This document shows, one piece after another, positions 13,004 to 23,696 of a DNA stretch of 64,000 bases. Numbering within the stretch: the stretch's first letter is position 1; each line of letters begins with the position of its first letter. Under the pieces are notes generated by a model that saw only the letters and a program-made list of their open reading frames with translations, did no database searches and was not told where the DNA came from. The stretch is from Scleropages formosus (lineage: Eukaryota > Chordata > Actinopteri > Osteoglossiformes > Osteoglossidae): the NCBI RefSeq assembly GCF_900964775.1, contig NC_041817.1:15518783-15582782 (forward strand). The letters are read 5' to 3'. Made by a program: the position numbers and the translations under genes.

Positions 13004-14020
13004 TTGAAATTTCCTTTTTTATTAATTTGGGGTGAGTTGGCACACACGGGAACGCGTTCACTCTCAGTTACAATGGACGCACCCGTTCAAGCCCAGGTTA
13101 AGGACAAAATATTCTGAGGCGCTTAGCTTTGACATCTGCTCAGCAGCACGTAACAACAATGCAGACGTTTTAAACGATTCTTACTCTTTTCACGAAAGTT
13201 CCATAAACATAGTCAAGGGTTTGTTGATGTGTCAGACCTCTTTTTTTACCAGCTTGGCAAGACTGAAGTGAACAAACATAACTCTTCGTGACTTGAATAA
13301 GCTTGTTGTACAGCACATGCCAATTATACAATTCATACATTGGGGTCATTGCATGTGCTTAAGTTCCATCTACCTCAGCGAACTTATCTAAACCTTTCCA
13401 CTTCCCTCTCCTTGGACCTTAGTGTCACCCATTGTATGCTCAGTATGCAGACTGCCTTTCTTCGGAGTATGGGTTTTGGTGGCTTGTCTGATTTATCTTC
13501 CCAAGCCACAAGTGTGTGCTCTAGAGAGCAATCTGTTACAAGAGTAGCCATGTCATAGCTAGCAGGGTGGAAGAGCTCACACAGCCACTCAGCTTTCTAC
13601 TGTGTGAGAAACTGTTGTCCTCTGTAACGAAGTTCTCAGCTATGCAATAGCAGTCCTTTGTAATCAAAGTTAAGGGCTCTAAGGAAAAAAACCTCTGAAG
13701 TCTTCTGATATTGTCTGGTTCAAGGTTCTAGTGATGGTGCTGGTTTTCTTAGCTTTTTCTTGTAGACTATTTTTGTTTTTCTAAAAAAAAAAAAAAACAA
13801 GTGCTGGGTACTACTATTTTCGGTGTTACAATATGTACATGGATTTTTTTTTTTCTTTGCCCAAGTGCAGTGGGCAGCCACTGGAACTTGGACTCCTTGA
13901 GTTTTTTTCTCCCTTACCTTCGGCTGGAAGTTTTTGTTCCTTTCCTCTGTGGCCAGTAGGCATATTTACAGCTTTAATAACTGCATGAATATCATTGTAA
14001 TTTAATATATTGCCAAGTAT
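13004..14020. other. unique spacer right of the satellite
   Basis: The satellite ends abruptly in AT-richer single-copy sequence. Short open frames here have no recognisable protein features. I see no gene. Confidence 0.5.
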
Positions 14021-14032
14021 GTTTGTCTTGTG

Positions 14033-14225
14033 GGGGTGCAGTGGCGCAGTGGGTTGGGCCACAGTCCTGCTTTCCGGTGGGTCTGGGGTTCGAGTCCCGC
14101 TTGGGGTGCCTTGCGATGGACTGGTGTCCCGTCCTGGGTATGTCCCCTCCCCCTCCGGCCTTACGCCCTGTGTCACCGGGTAGGCTCCGTTTCCCCGTGA
14201 CCCCGTATGGGACAAGCGGTTCTGA

Positions 14226-14261
<36 letters not shown>
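14033..14261 (+). mobile_element. SINE1 copy, tRNA-derived, with TG tail
   Basis: The head has an A box (tggcgcagtggg) and a perfect B box (ggttcgagtcc); the body ends in a LINE-like tail (taggctcc...gacaagcggttctgaaa) followed by a TG microsatellite. A perfect 12-bp target-site duplication, gtttgtcttgtg, lies at 14,021-14,032 and 14,262-14,273. The element is full length, and the intact duplication marks it as young. Confidence 0.92.
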
Positions 14262-14266
<5 letters not shown>

Positions 14267-14580
14267 TCTTGTGCCTTTGTTCAGCGCTCTGTCATTATGT
14301 GAGACGAGTGCTGTGTAAAAATGACTGAATCATTACAATATTATCCAGCAGAGAAACATTCCAAGATATTAATGGCTTATTTTTCAAAATACATATTGTG
14401 ACAACAAATGTCTTGGAAGTACTTTATTTGTTTTATTAACGTTTTATTTGCAGATAACATGTACTTGCACTCATCTCTGTCTTTACAGAGCAGGTAGTCA
14501 CTTGTAGCACCAAATAGCTACTGGAGAACCAATGGGAAACATGGATTCCAAAGGCAGGCACTCATCACTTTGCACAACAG

Positions 14581-14815
14581 CAGCATTTGTATTTATTTAT
14601 TTAGCAGACACTTTTCTCCAAAGCGACTTACAATGGATACTATGTAGTGTTACCAGCCCGTACACCTTATTCGCCAAGGTGACTTACACTGCTAGATACA
14701 TTACTTACACTGGGTCACTCATCCATACATCAGTGGAACACACTCTCTGTCACTCACACACTATGGGTGAACCTGAGCCGCATGTCTTTGGACTATGCCT
14801 CATTAGTTTCCTCTG
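14581..14815 (-). mobile_element. SINE3 fragment, antisense
   Basis: Reading the minus strand, it holds the 3' part of the long SINE family seen whole at 56,092-56,465: the segment around ttcacccatag, a run of shared sequence through cactgatgtatggatgag and tctagcagtgtaagtcacc, and the tail ctttggagaaaagtgtctgc. The tRNA-like head is missing. Confidence 0.7.
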
Positions 14816-15495
14816 ATTAAAGAATCAACTGTAGTCTTTCATGACTTTATTGAGGTGTATTTTAGTAGCTACTGGAAACTCTCATAGCAGTAATAATCAA
14901 AACCAAATTTCATGTAGGTGCTAAATAGACCTGTGAAACATTTAGGAGATATTTGACCCATTCCTCCTTACAGAAGTTTCAATTCATTGATATTTGTAGT
15001 ATATTTTCAGTGAACAGCTCACTTCTGGCCATGCCACAGCGTTTCATTACGGTTAAGGTCTCAAGACAATTTATTATTCTAAAATATGAAACATCCTCAA
15101 TTTAAGCCATTCTGCTGTAAATTTACTTCTTTATTTGGGTCTATTGTAGTGTTGTATGACCCAACTTCTGTTACTGCTGTCTTCAGATTGGAGACCGAAC
15201 CAGATACATACTCTACTGTAGAATTTCCTGATACAGTGATTACCAGTTGTTCTGACTGGAGGTGTCTTGTCATGAGTTGTATAATTCAGTTGCTGGTGGT
15301 TATGTAATACAGTGTAATGGTGGGGTGGGTTGGGAGTATTCCCATGTCCCCTTGCCACTTGGTGTTGTTTTTTATGGATGTTTAATAGCTTTGTTTTTTA
15401 GATTATTGTTTACAGTATTGAAGATCCCATGTTAGACTGGTTAAGGAAGGGATTGTCTTGTGCTGTATATAAGACATGCTGTTCAGCTTTTTCTA

Positions 15496-18400
15496 TTACG
15501 GCTCAACCAAGTAGCTTGGTCTCACACCTCCAATAACAGGTCCCAAACCACCACCACTGCCCTTTCTGGCAGCCTTGTTGAGTGGGTAGGTGTTTCGCTC
15601 AGTCTCTTCAGCTCTGTCAATCACTCCTTTGGCATAGATTCGGAACCATTTCTCCTCATCGGCTATACGGTCTTCATTTGTTGTATTAAAATCCATTTCT
15701 TGATTCATCTCAAGCTGCATCTTGGCATGCCTTTCAGCCTGAATGAAATTTGTAACATAAGGAATCCTTTGTTCTCAAAATGTAAAAATGTTAACACATT
15801 TTTTCAAAAAACAGATAAAACAGTAAAGCCATAGGCTTTACTGTAATTCAGAATAGTTCAGAATAGGACACAAATCAGTTCAATTGTCAGCTGAGATAAT
15901 GTCTAACTTTCAATAGTTTGATATTCAAATGTAAAAAAACACATCACAACACAGCTCAGCAAAAAAGCCTACCATTTGACGGATATGGGCATCTTGTAGG
16001 GTTTTCCGGTCTTCTTTTATCTTTTGAACCTTTAGCAGTTCATCTTCAAAGAAGAATCTGTCAGCTTTTTTCGATCCATGAAGTATATCCAGATCCTTAT
16101 GTTTTTCTTCCCTCTCATTTTCCTCTTCTTCTTGGCGCTAAAACAAGGCATGACATTCATTTCAGAATGCAAAGCACCTTGAAACAAAAATTTATTTCTG
16201 ACTGGTCTGAATTACCCAGTGGTTTACTTCTTATTTGGTCTACCATTTACTTTGATTTATCAGATGCTTTTCTCCAAACTGATGTACTGTAGCTACAATG
16301 TTGTATTTAGCTGACAGCTTTATCCAAGGCAACTTAAAATGGTGCCAGCTGGCGGTGTAGCTGTTAGAACTGCTACCTTTCAGTCTAAAGGTTGCAGGTT
16401 TGATTCCCCCCTCTGGCTCTAAGGTACTTATCCCTTAAAAAAAATTGTTCCAATAAAAATTACCTGGCTGTATAAAGGGGTAAGTAATTGTAAGTATGTT
16501 CAGGTTGCTTTGAAAAAAGCATCAGCTGAATTGATGAATGCACTTGCTGTACACTGAAGTACATAGTAGTTCATCCCTGTATACACCAGTTCAATGTAAC
16601 ACAATCAAACACACTTGCAATACACAACTAAGAATCACCAATCTCTTGACATGTCATGCATGTCCCTGGACTGCAGGAAGAAACTTGAACACACTACAGA
16701 AAACCACAATAACACAGCCCATCCAAACTCCACAGAGACTGAGCAAGGACAAAACCCATGTTCAACCACATCACTCAAAGTTCCACCCACTGTGCCACCC
16801 CACACTACCATCTTATCGCAGTTGACATTCCTGCAGAAATGAACATTGTATTCTGGCAGCAACAGTACCTGTGGCCTATCTTCAAAAATCTGATTTGCAT
16901 CCTTCTACAAATGCACTGGTTCATGGAGGAAAAATGTCAACATGTACTCTACTGAAGTTAGCTGTACCTTGGTGTCTCGGTGCAAAGCAATGGCACTAAG
17001 CATGGCCATCTTCTTTTCATCCCTCTCCTTCTGCTCCTGTGCCAACCTGGCCTCCCTCTCGGCAACAGCATTAGCAAACATCGTCTCTTCGTTGGTGGCC
17101 TCTTCCTGCTGTCTCTGCCTCTCCAGCTCTGCGACACTCTCTAGCAGGGCCTCGTTGCGCCTCTGCACATCTCTAAATGAGAGGGAGTTCCTTCACAAAC
17201 AATCTTTGCTCTTAAAATGCTTATACCAGTCTGTATCACTTAAGTTTCAAATAATTATTACTTCTCAAAATTTTTCCAGCATTCTTTGTTTATAGAAAGG
17301 GAGGTCAGACCAATTTTTCGGAAACCTACCTGAATCAAGGGAAAAGTGTGTGAAACATGACATTAACAAGCTTGTTATATTATATACAGCAGTCGTTTAG
17401 TCAGATAATTTCATCTAACCCAAAAGTTGCATCTACATTACAGTTGCATCACCATTATAGAATTTACCGCAGCATCTCTGTTTCTTTCTCCCTCCTCAAC
17501 TGCAGCATTTTCTCTCTTCCAGCAACAATGAGTTTCCTGCGTTCCTCTTCCAACTCCTCCTTCTTTGCATCTAATGCCCTCAGAAGATCCCTTGTGGCCA
17601 TATGCTCCTTAAATCCATAAATGCAAAGGCAATTACACACCACAAAGTAAAGCTCTAAGGCCAACAAAAACAAGACTGTGACATGGGACAGTAAGCTCGG
17701 CAGCGCTGCAGTGCCTCACCTTGTATGCATTCATGTTGCGCCTTTTCTGCTCTTTTTGCATCTGCTCAAATCTGTGCCTCTCCCTGTTGTACAGCTCTTG
17801 AAGCTGCAGGAGCTCCTCTGCCTCCTTCTGGATGCGCAGCTTCTCCAAGTTTTCATTATGCTCATGCTCCTTCATCCTACAGATCCAACGACCTTTTCAT
17901 TGAGTCAATCCTTACATAGAGTATTTGCACATTTTCATTAAACAGTGGATTTTGTAATGTGCCGTTTCGTTTAATTAATGTTAACTTGTATGGTTTAATT
18001 ATTACAGCAGTTTAATTATTCTAAATACAAAGACAATGGAAAAATGAACTTTATGCATAGGGACGAGATCCCAGGAGGGGCTTTGCTGCAGGGCCCTTTA
18101 GGATAACTCAACCTGAATTGCTGTACTTTAAATGTTTTACAAAACTGCAAGCTGCTTTGGATAATGGTGTAGGCTTAGTGAAACCTTGTCCCCCCTTTAC
18201 TATAATCAGACTGTTTTTGCTCTTTGGCTGTTTGATAATGTTCCCTCTTACTGTTGCTTCAGATCTTCAGCCGTGGCCTTATTTTTCAGCCTCCTTTGCT
18301 TTGCACTTTCCTCCTCTTGCTGCATGGCTTCCTCATCCTTTCTTTCGAGTGCAGCTATAATATCTCTGTCCAGGTTCCTACAGGCATTTTGTGTCTTCTG

Positions 18401-20371
18401 TTTCAGCTGTAGCTGGGCCTCCCGTTCCTTCAACACTTCTGTCAGCAGCAGCCCACTCTATTCACAAAAGTTCACCACTGACTTTCAAGTTGTAGATGTT
18501 CTAGATCACAATACATGTTTCCTCCACTTAACGGGCCTGAATTCTGCACTGTAGTACTGACTGACATTTACACAAGTACTGAGGGGACACATTAGGCTTC
18601 CTTAATCACTGGGGTGGATTTTTGTGATAATTATTGCACTTATTTCCTTCTTTACATCCATTCATCCATAGATTCATCCATCAATTAATCTGTCTATCCA
18701 TCTACCCATTTACTTACAGTAGCCTTGAGTGTATCCAGCAAGCCTAGGATATGAGACAGGGTGCACACTTGACAGGATGCCAGCCCATTGCAGTACCCAT
18801 TCATTTGTAATCAAAATTGTGCAACTAATGTACAGTACATAAAGGCTTGAGCCTAATTGATAGAATAGATTCAGTCCAATCTAATTGTCTCTGACACATC
18901 AGTATATTTGTCAAAATTACCCATATAAGTAAAAAAAAAATCCCACTGTATAGAGCCTAAAGGTGCCTATTTCCATATACTGCTAAACTGAATTGTCACT
19001 CTGCAGGGACACATTCTGTGGGGGGATGAACGTATACCAAGATTTACTTTTTCACAAGAGCCCTTTAAGTCCCTTGGTCTTAACCCTGGCCCTCACATAC
19101 CCTTGTGTAGGACATTTTTTATTGAGCCCTTCAACTATAGCAATTAATAACAATGTTTAGCCCTTCTGTCACTCACTACCAATCAACTCAAGTCTGTCCA
19201 TGGATTTCAAGAAAAATCAAGAAAATGAAACATTTTTTGGTGCACCATAGTATTACATAACTTCAACTTACATAGCCCTTAGTTAATGTATAGAAAAAAT
19301 GCTTTTTAAATAACCAATTTCAGTCTACAGCTCTACCAAGCATGCCAAGATGCTCCGCTGTGTTTAATACCAAAACACAAAGGGGTGCACAAGGACCAGG
19401 GTTGCGAATCATGGGCATTGCTGCTGAACCTGCAAAAGAAGTGATAAAGCATTTATAGAAAAGAGAGTAACACAAACATGAAACCCTCTAACGCGATCTG
19501 TGTGGTACAACAGTTGAGTTTTGGCTTTGTCAATAGCCTCTTTCCTCTTTCGTTGCTGATATTTGGCCTCCTCTATATCAATCAGTATCCTTTCCTTCTC
19601 TTTATTCTCCTCTCTGATTTGTTTTGCTTCCAACTTCTTTTGCCTTTGTCCCTATAAAAATATACACGATAACGGTAAAGATGATTTATGTCACTTGATC
19701 ACACTAGACAGGTGCTATGTGGATTTATTTAATTTAAAACTGTGAGGTTTAGACCTCATTATTTGTTCGTTTGCTAATCATATAACTATTTATAAAATAT
19801 ATGATCAGATGTAAAATACAGTTTCATTTTCTTGAAACTTACATATTGTACATCTTTCATATTTTAACATACTAAAATTTTGGTGATTTGCTTCCCTTTA
19901 TCACTTGTACCACAGACCTCTATCATCACAAAATGGTAACATTCATGGTACTAACACTTGTTGGCTTGTTCATCAAAAAACACGTACAGTAATAGTGTTG
20001 GACCATAATTTAACCACTTCTTTGGAACGCAGGTGCAGAGCTTCTCGTTCCTTTGATATTTCCTGAAGGACATTGTTGTGTTTGTTGACATGGTTCAAAT
20101 TGTCTTGAATTCGGAGCCACTCGGCCTTTGGCAACACTGCAACTTGGCAGAGATCTGGGGCCTGGATCGGAGTAATTGTCTCTTCTACTATTTAGATTCA
20201 ACAGAAAAAGGCCAATACAGACGCAAAGTTATAAAGAGAAACGTTGAATAAAAATACTAGTTTAAATGCATAGAAATATGCTTAAAACTTACCAACACCA
20301 TTGCTAGGGGCTACCCTTAGTCTGTTCTGTGCATCCCTATTCCTACACCGTGCAAAAAGTGCTGATGCCAT
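15496..20371 (-). CDS. cfap210: cfap210-like, tandem copy A (9 exons, 522 aa)
   Basis: Cilia- and flagella-associated protein 210 (CCDC173), a trichohyalin/plectin-homology type coiled-coil protein; the family is known as a microtubule inner protein of axonemal doublets. Coding exons in transcript order: 20,371-20,293; 20,187-19,988; 19,651-19,478; 18,457-18,252; 17,876-17,720; 17,607-17,468; 17,172-16,968; 16,137-15,973; 15,738-15,496. All junctions have AG/GT and phases add up to 1,569 bp with no internal stop. Visible features: an N-terminal AEWLRIQDNLNHV segment, long Glu/Lys/Arg coiled coils through most of the protein, and a C-terminal GGGLGPVIGGVRPSYLVEP, after which it stops. It ends about 37 residues before copy C. 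Exon 3 uses an unusual GTTTGT donor shared by all copies. Identity rests on this architecture plus synteny with phospho2; the exact family name was not checked by search. Confidence 0.85.
16344..16540 (+). mobile_element. SINE2 copy in copy A intron 7
   Basis: tRNA-like head (gcggtgtagctgttagaac, B box ggtttgattcc), middle ttattcc...aattacctggctgtataaa and tail gctttgaaaaaagcatcagctgaa. Diverged. Two antisense scraps of the same tail precede it at about 16,255-16,340. Confidence 0.75.
16560..16805 (-). mobile_element. degenerate SINE3-like copy, antisense, in copy A intron 7
   Basis: On the minus strand it matches the middle of the long SINE family (gagtttggatggg, then a stretch corresponding to the cctccggtttcctcccacagtc region, and agacatgc). 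It is strongly diverged, so old. It lies in the intron between exons 7 and 8 of copy A. Confidence 0.5.
18655..18805 (-). repeat. CATC-rich microsatellite plus LINE/SINE tail fragment
   Basis: A run of imperfect catc/tcat repeats is followed by gacagggtgcacacttgacaggatgcc, which resembles the 3' tail shared by fish LINEs and SINEs, read on the minus strand. It sits in the intron between exons 3 and 4 of cfap210 copy A. Confidence 0.5.
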
Positions 20372-20510
20372 TTGCCATCAGTTTTCAAGTTATATTAACT
20401 TTAAAAAAATGAAAATGGCTTAAAATGCACACTTTAATACCTTTAGGCTAAGAATTAAACTGGCAAACTACTTTACATATAACATACCTCAGTAACTGAG
20501 GTGCCTCATG

Positions 20511-20576
20511 GTTTCTTAGCAATGACAAACATCTGTTTACCAGCGTATCCATGGGCAACTTATCAAAGAACCAATG
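20511..20576 (-). promoter_or_regulatory. cfap210 copy A promoter: RFX-like, forkhead-like and CCAAT sites
   Basis: Plus-strand coordinates: a first X-box-like site GTTTCTTAGCAAT at 20,511-20,523, forkhead core TGTTTAC at 20,534-20,540, a second, better X-box GTATCC-ATG-GGCAAC at 20,545-20,559, and CCAAT at 20,571-20,575. They lie 140-205 bp upstream of the start codon. RFX and FOXJ1 are the known regulators of motile-cilium genes. Binding is inferred from motif and from alignment with the other two copies. Confidence 0.6.
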
Positions 20577-21569
20577 AAAACTAACATAACTGAAAACATA
20601 ATCTCACCAGAAAGATAAGCAGCTGTGACTGTGAAAAAGTTTATTGTGGTCATTATCATGGTAATTTGCTACCTCGGAGAGCAATCAAACTCGGTTTTTC
20701 TGTCATACAGATTTCCTTAATAAAGAAAAAATAGAGCGCAGAACTTGGGATATACAAGAATTTAACATATGAAATAACATTCCTTGCATACTCAGTGGAG
20801 ACAACATAGGCTATTGTAACGACCCGCGTTATTGGGAGTTTGACCAGGAAAATGGGTTTATTGTAAAAAGTTGAATTGTGGATAAAATGGAATTGTGTTC
20901 AACTGCCATGGGAGCTCACGGGGAAAATAAAGGGGTGACTGTTGGCCAGTGTGAAAAGTAAAGTCTGTGGGGTGCTAAACAGGGGCTTGAGGTATAACTC
21001 CTTAGATTTTAGATTTTATTATTGGCATGACAGTTTTTAGGATTGATTTATTTATTTATTAGATAAAGATTTTAATCATCGGAAATGATGAATGGGGAAA
21101 TCCCCCATTTTAACATGGGTTTGAGTCTTAAAAACCTCAGAAACAGCCAGAGTGAATGACAAAAAATTGCTATTTGACTTTTATCTACTTATTCAACTTA
21201 CACAATACAATGAGTGGGTGAGTTGTGTAATAGGATCATTTGAAAAGGACATTAAGAAGTGTTTTACCTTAAATACTGATTGCATATCACTTAGTAAGGC
21301 AACAAAACTGGCCAGGAGAAAGACACTGTTGCATCACACAAATGTTAAAGTAATTTGTTCGAGTAAAAAAAAATTGTAACAGTAGAGAAATTTTAAACAA
21401 CAGAATGGTGAAGAACATGCAGTTAAAAATAAGTACCATAAATTGGGGAGATTGTGTCCTCTAAATTGCATACCTCAGATGTTCCTAATGCGAGATATAT
21501 ATATGTTGATTGAAGCACCAACAGGAACTTGTTCCTATCACGACTTACAGTGCATTGTGCATTAAGTTG

Positions 21570-21680
21570 CTCTGTCCATCCAATTTCAATAACCGCTTGT
21601 TTTGAGCAGGGTCGTGGTGATCCAGAGCCTATCTCGGGAGCATTGCTCGCAAGGCAGCTTGGGGGCGGAACATCACAACC
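21570..21680 (-). mobile_element. LINE-type 3' tail fragment
   Basis: Contains tccatccaatttcaataaccg followed by gagcagggtcgtggtgatcc and agcctatctcggga, a pattern common to the 3' ends of L2-like fish LINEs and their SINEs, here in antisense. No coding part remains. Confidence 0.55.
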
Positions 21681-21994
21681 ATTATTGTTTTTAAATGTTA
21701 GCAGAGTATGTTATTTTGTGTTCTACATTGAATGTCTTGGTGTGAAAACTATTCATGAGATTTTCACTCCTGCTGATTATCTTTGCTGGTTCATAAAACA
21801 GAAAATCAGGCAGAATTTGAGGCATGAAAGGCCTGCTTGGTGAGATACTTTGCTCTGTATATAAATACAAACCAAAAAGAATTAAGACTGGAGGAAAGTA
21901 AAGTAAATGAGTCAGTATATGGTATAATGAGATTTAAAAGTTGTAAATGACACAAATCTGAAATTTCTAAAAGTGCACAAATGGTATTATATAT

Positions 21995-22213
21995 ACGCAC
22001 ACACACACACATTTTCAGAACCGCTTGTCCCATACGGGGTCACAGGGAACCGGAGCCTACCCAGTAACACAGGGCGTAAGGCCGGAGGGGGAAGGGGACA
22101 CACCCAGGACGGGACGCCAGTCCGCCGCAAGGCACCCCAAGCAGGACTCGAACCCCAGACCCACCGGAGAGCAGGACTGTGGCCCAACCCACTGCACCAC
22201 CGCACCCCCTATG
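21995..22213 (-). mobile_element. SINE1 copy, antisense, full length
   Basis: Minus-strand SINE1 with complete head, body and TG tail (seen as ca repeats at the left end). A 13-bp target-site duplication, tggtattatatat, lies at 21,982-21,994 and 22,214-22,226. Young copy. Confidence 0.92.
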
Positions 22214-22736
22214 TGGTATTATATATTTAATAACAATTTTGTTTCCAACACAGGGAGCTACCGAGTTGTACATAAAAACCACTGAAATACCAGAATAAAG
22301 ACAAAACAGACAGCAAATTGATCACACCAGCACATTTTATCATATTTGTGACAATAATTATGGCAACATACCCACTTACAGTGCAGACTGCTTTATAGAC
22401 GGTGGTCAGGAGACGAGCAATGTGGACTGCATTTTAAATAGGCTGCATTCAAAGCAGATCATGCTGAAATGGTGTTAAACGGAATCCATACAACACACAG
22501 CATGGAACACCCCAACACCCTGATTTCATCTTTTTTAACCAAATAAAACATGTTTTCTTTATGTCTGATTATACAAGACATACAAAATTTCCACCCAATC
22601 TCTCTGTCCTGGGTATTTCGTGGTCAGACCTGTCACAGGCAACAAAAGCATTTCCAGAGATTTAGGCTTCTATCCTTTCAGTTTGAATCTGCACAAATGA
22701 AAGAAATCCTGTGCTATTGCTACTCGAAGCAGGACA

Positions 22737-22945
22737 GCTGGTAGTGTAGTAGTTAGAGCTACAGCCGTAGATCACAGGTTTGATTCCCACCTCCATCTGT
22801 AGTACCCTTGAGCAATGTACTTACCCTCAAATTGCTCCAGTAAAACTACCCAGCTGTATAAACGGATAAATTATTGTAAATACCTTCAAACTGTAAGTCG
22901 TTTTGGAGAAAAGCATCAGCTAAAATTAGTAAATGTAAAAGTAGA
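22737..22945 (+). mobile_element. SINE2 copy
   Basis: Head gctggtagtgtagtagttag, B box ggtttgattcc, then gtacccttgagcaatgtactt, gctccagtaaaactaccc and tail gttttggagaaaagcatcagc. Nearly full length and moderately diverged. Confidence 0.85.
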
Positions 22946-22949
22946 CCTC

Positions 22950-23570
22950 TTGCAAAGACTACTGCAAGAGTATGGCATACAAAGAGGAAACAGCCAAGGA
23001 GCTGCATCACTTGCTAAAGTCTGTATTCATGAGTAAATATTAAGAAAGGGTTCATGGCAGGATATGTGAACACTCTTGCTGTCAAAAAATTGCTGCCTGT
23101 CTCACGACTGCAAAACTATCTGAATATTCCATTATATTATTGGAGCAATTCTTTTGACAGATGAAACAAAAGAAGATTTTTTTTGCATACCAGTGCCAAA
23201 ACCTCATCCCAACTGCAAAGCACGTTGGAGGGAGCACCACGGTTCAGGGTTGCTTTACTGCCACATGGCCTGGAAAGCCTGTAATCAATGAGGGAACCAT
23301 GAATTCCAGATTCTGTTAGGAAATTCTGCAGGAGGATTTTGGGGTATTGGTCCATGATCTGAAGTTAATAGCTTTGTCGTACAAAATGACAGTAATCCTA
23401 AACACAAAAGTAAATGTACAATGGAATTAAAAAGGAAAATTTTTGCATTTTGGAATAACTAGAGTTGGAGTCCTGACCTTAGCCCGACTGAAATGCTGCT
23501 GCATGATCTGAAGTTTATGCAAGACATACCAAAAATGTCAATGAAGTGAAAATGGAATGGATCAAAGTAC
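22950..23570 (+). mobile_element. Tc1/mariner-type DNA transposon remnant
   Basis: The plus strand keeps recognisable pieces of a Tc1-like transposase: a DETK-type segment near 23,160, a stretch matching the usual (K)HGGGS/GCF region at about 23,215-23,260, and a downstream block (about 23,455-23,520) around the PDLSPTEML-type motif near the last catalytic residue. Many frame breaks; no terminal inverted repeats were identified. It is a decayed fossil lying just downstream of cfap210 copy B. Confidence 0.65.
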
Positions 23571-23696
23571 CTCCTAAATGTTGTGTACATCTGATCTGCA
23601 GCTACAGGAAACATTTGGTTGACATTATTACTTCTAAAGGAGGTTCCACCACTGTTATTTTCTTAATCGGAAGAAAGGGGCAGTCAGCTTCTTCTG

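Larger units (their letters stand above)
20577..22945. other. spacer between cfap210 copies A and B, left part
   Basis: No gene seen. It holds an antisense LINE-type 3' tail fragment (about 21,570-21,680), one SINE1 (21,995-22,213) and one SINE2 (22,737-22,945), with AT-rich single-copy sequence between. Confidence 0.6.

Noticed and set aside
12610-13035. A gene for a hexapeptide-repeat protein at the satellite edge
   Set aside because: The frame exists only because the edge units keep the older subrepeat; there are no features outside the satellite to support a gene.
14033-14105. tRNA gene, suggested by A and B boxes
   Set aside because: No closing acceptor stem or anticodon arm, and the same sequence recurs as a longer element with target-site duplications: a SINE head.
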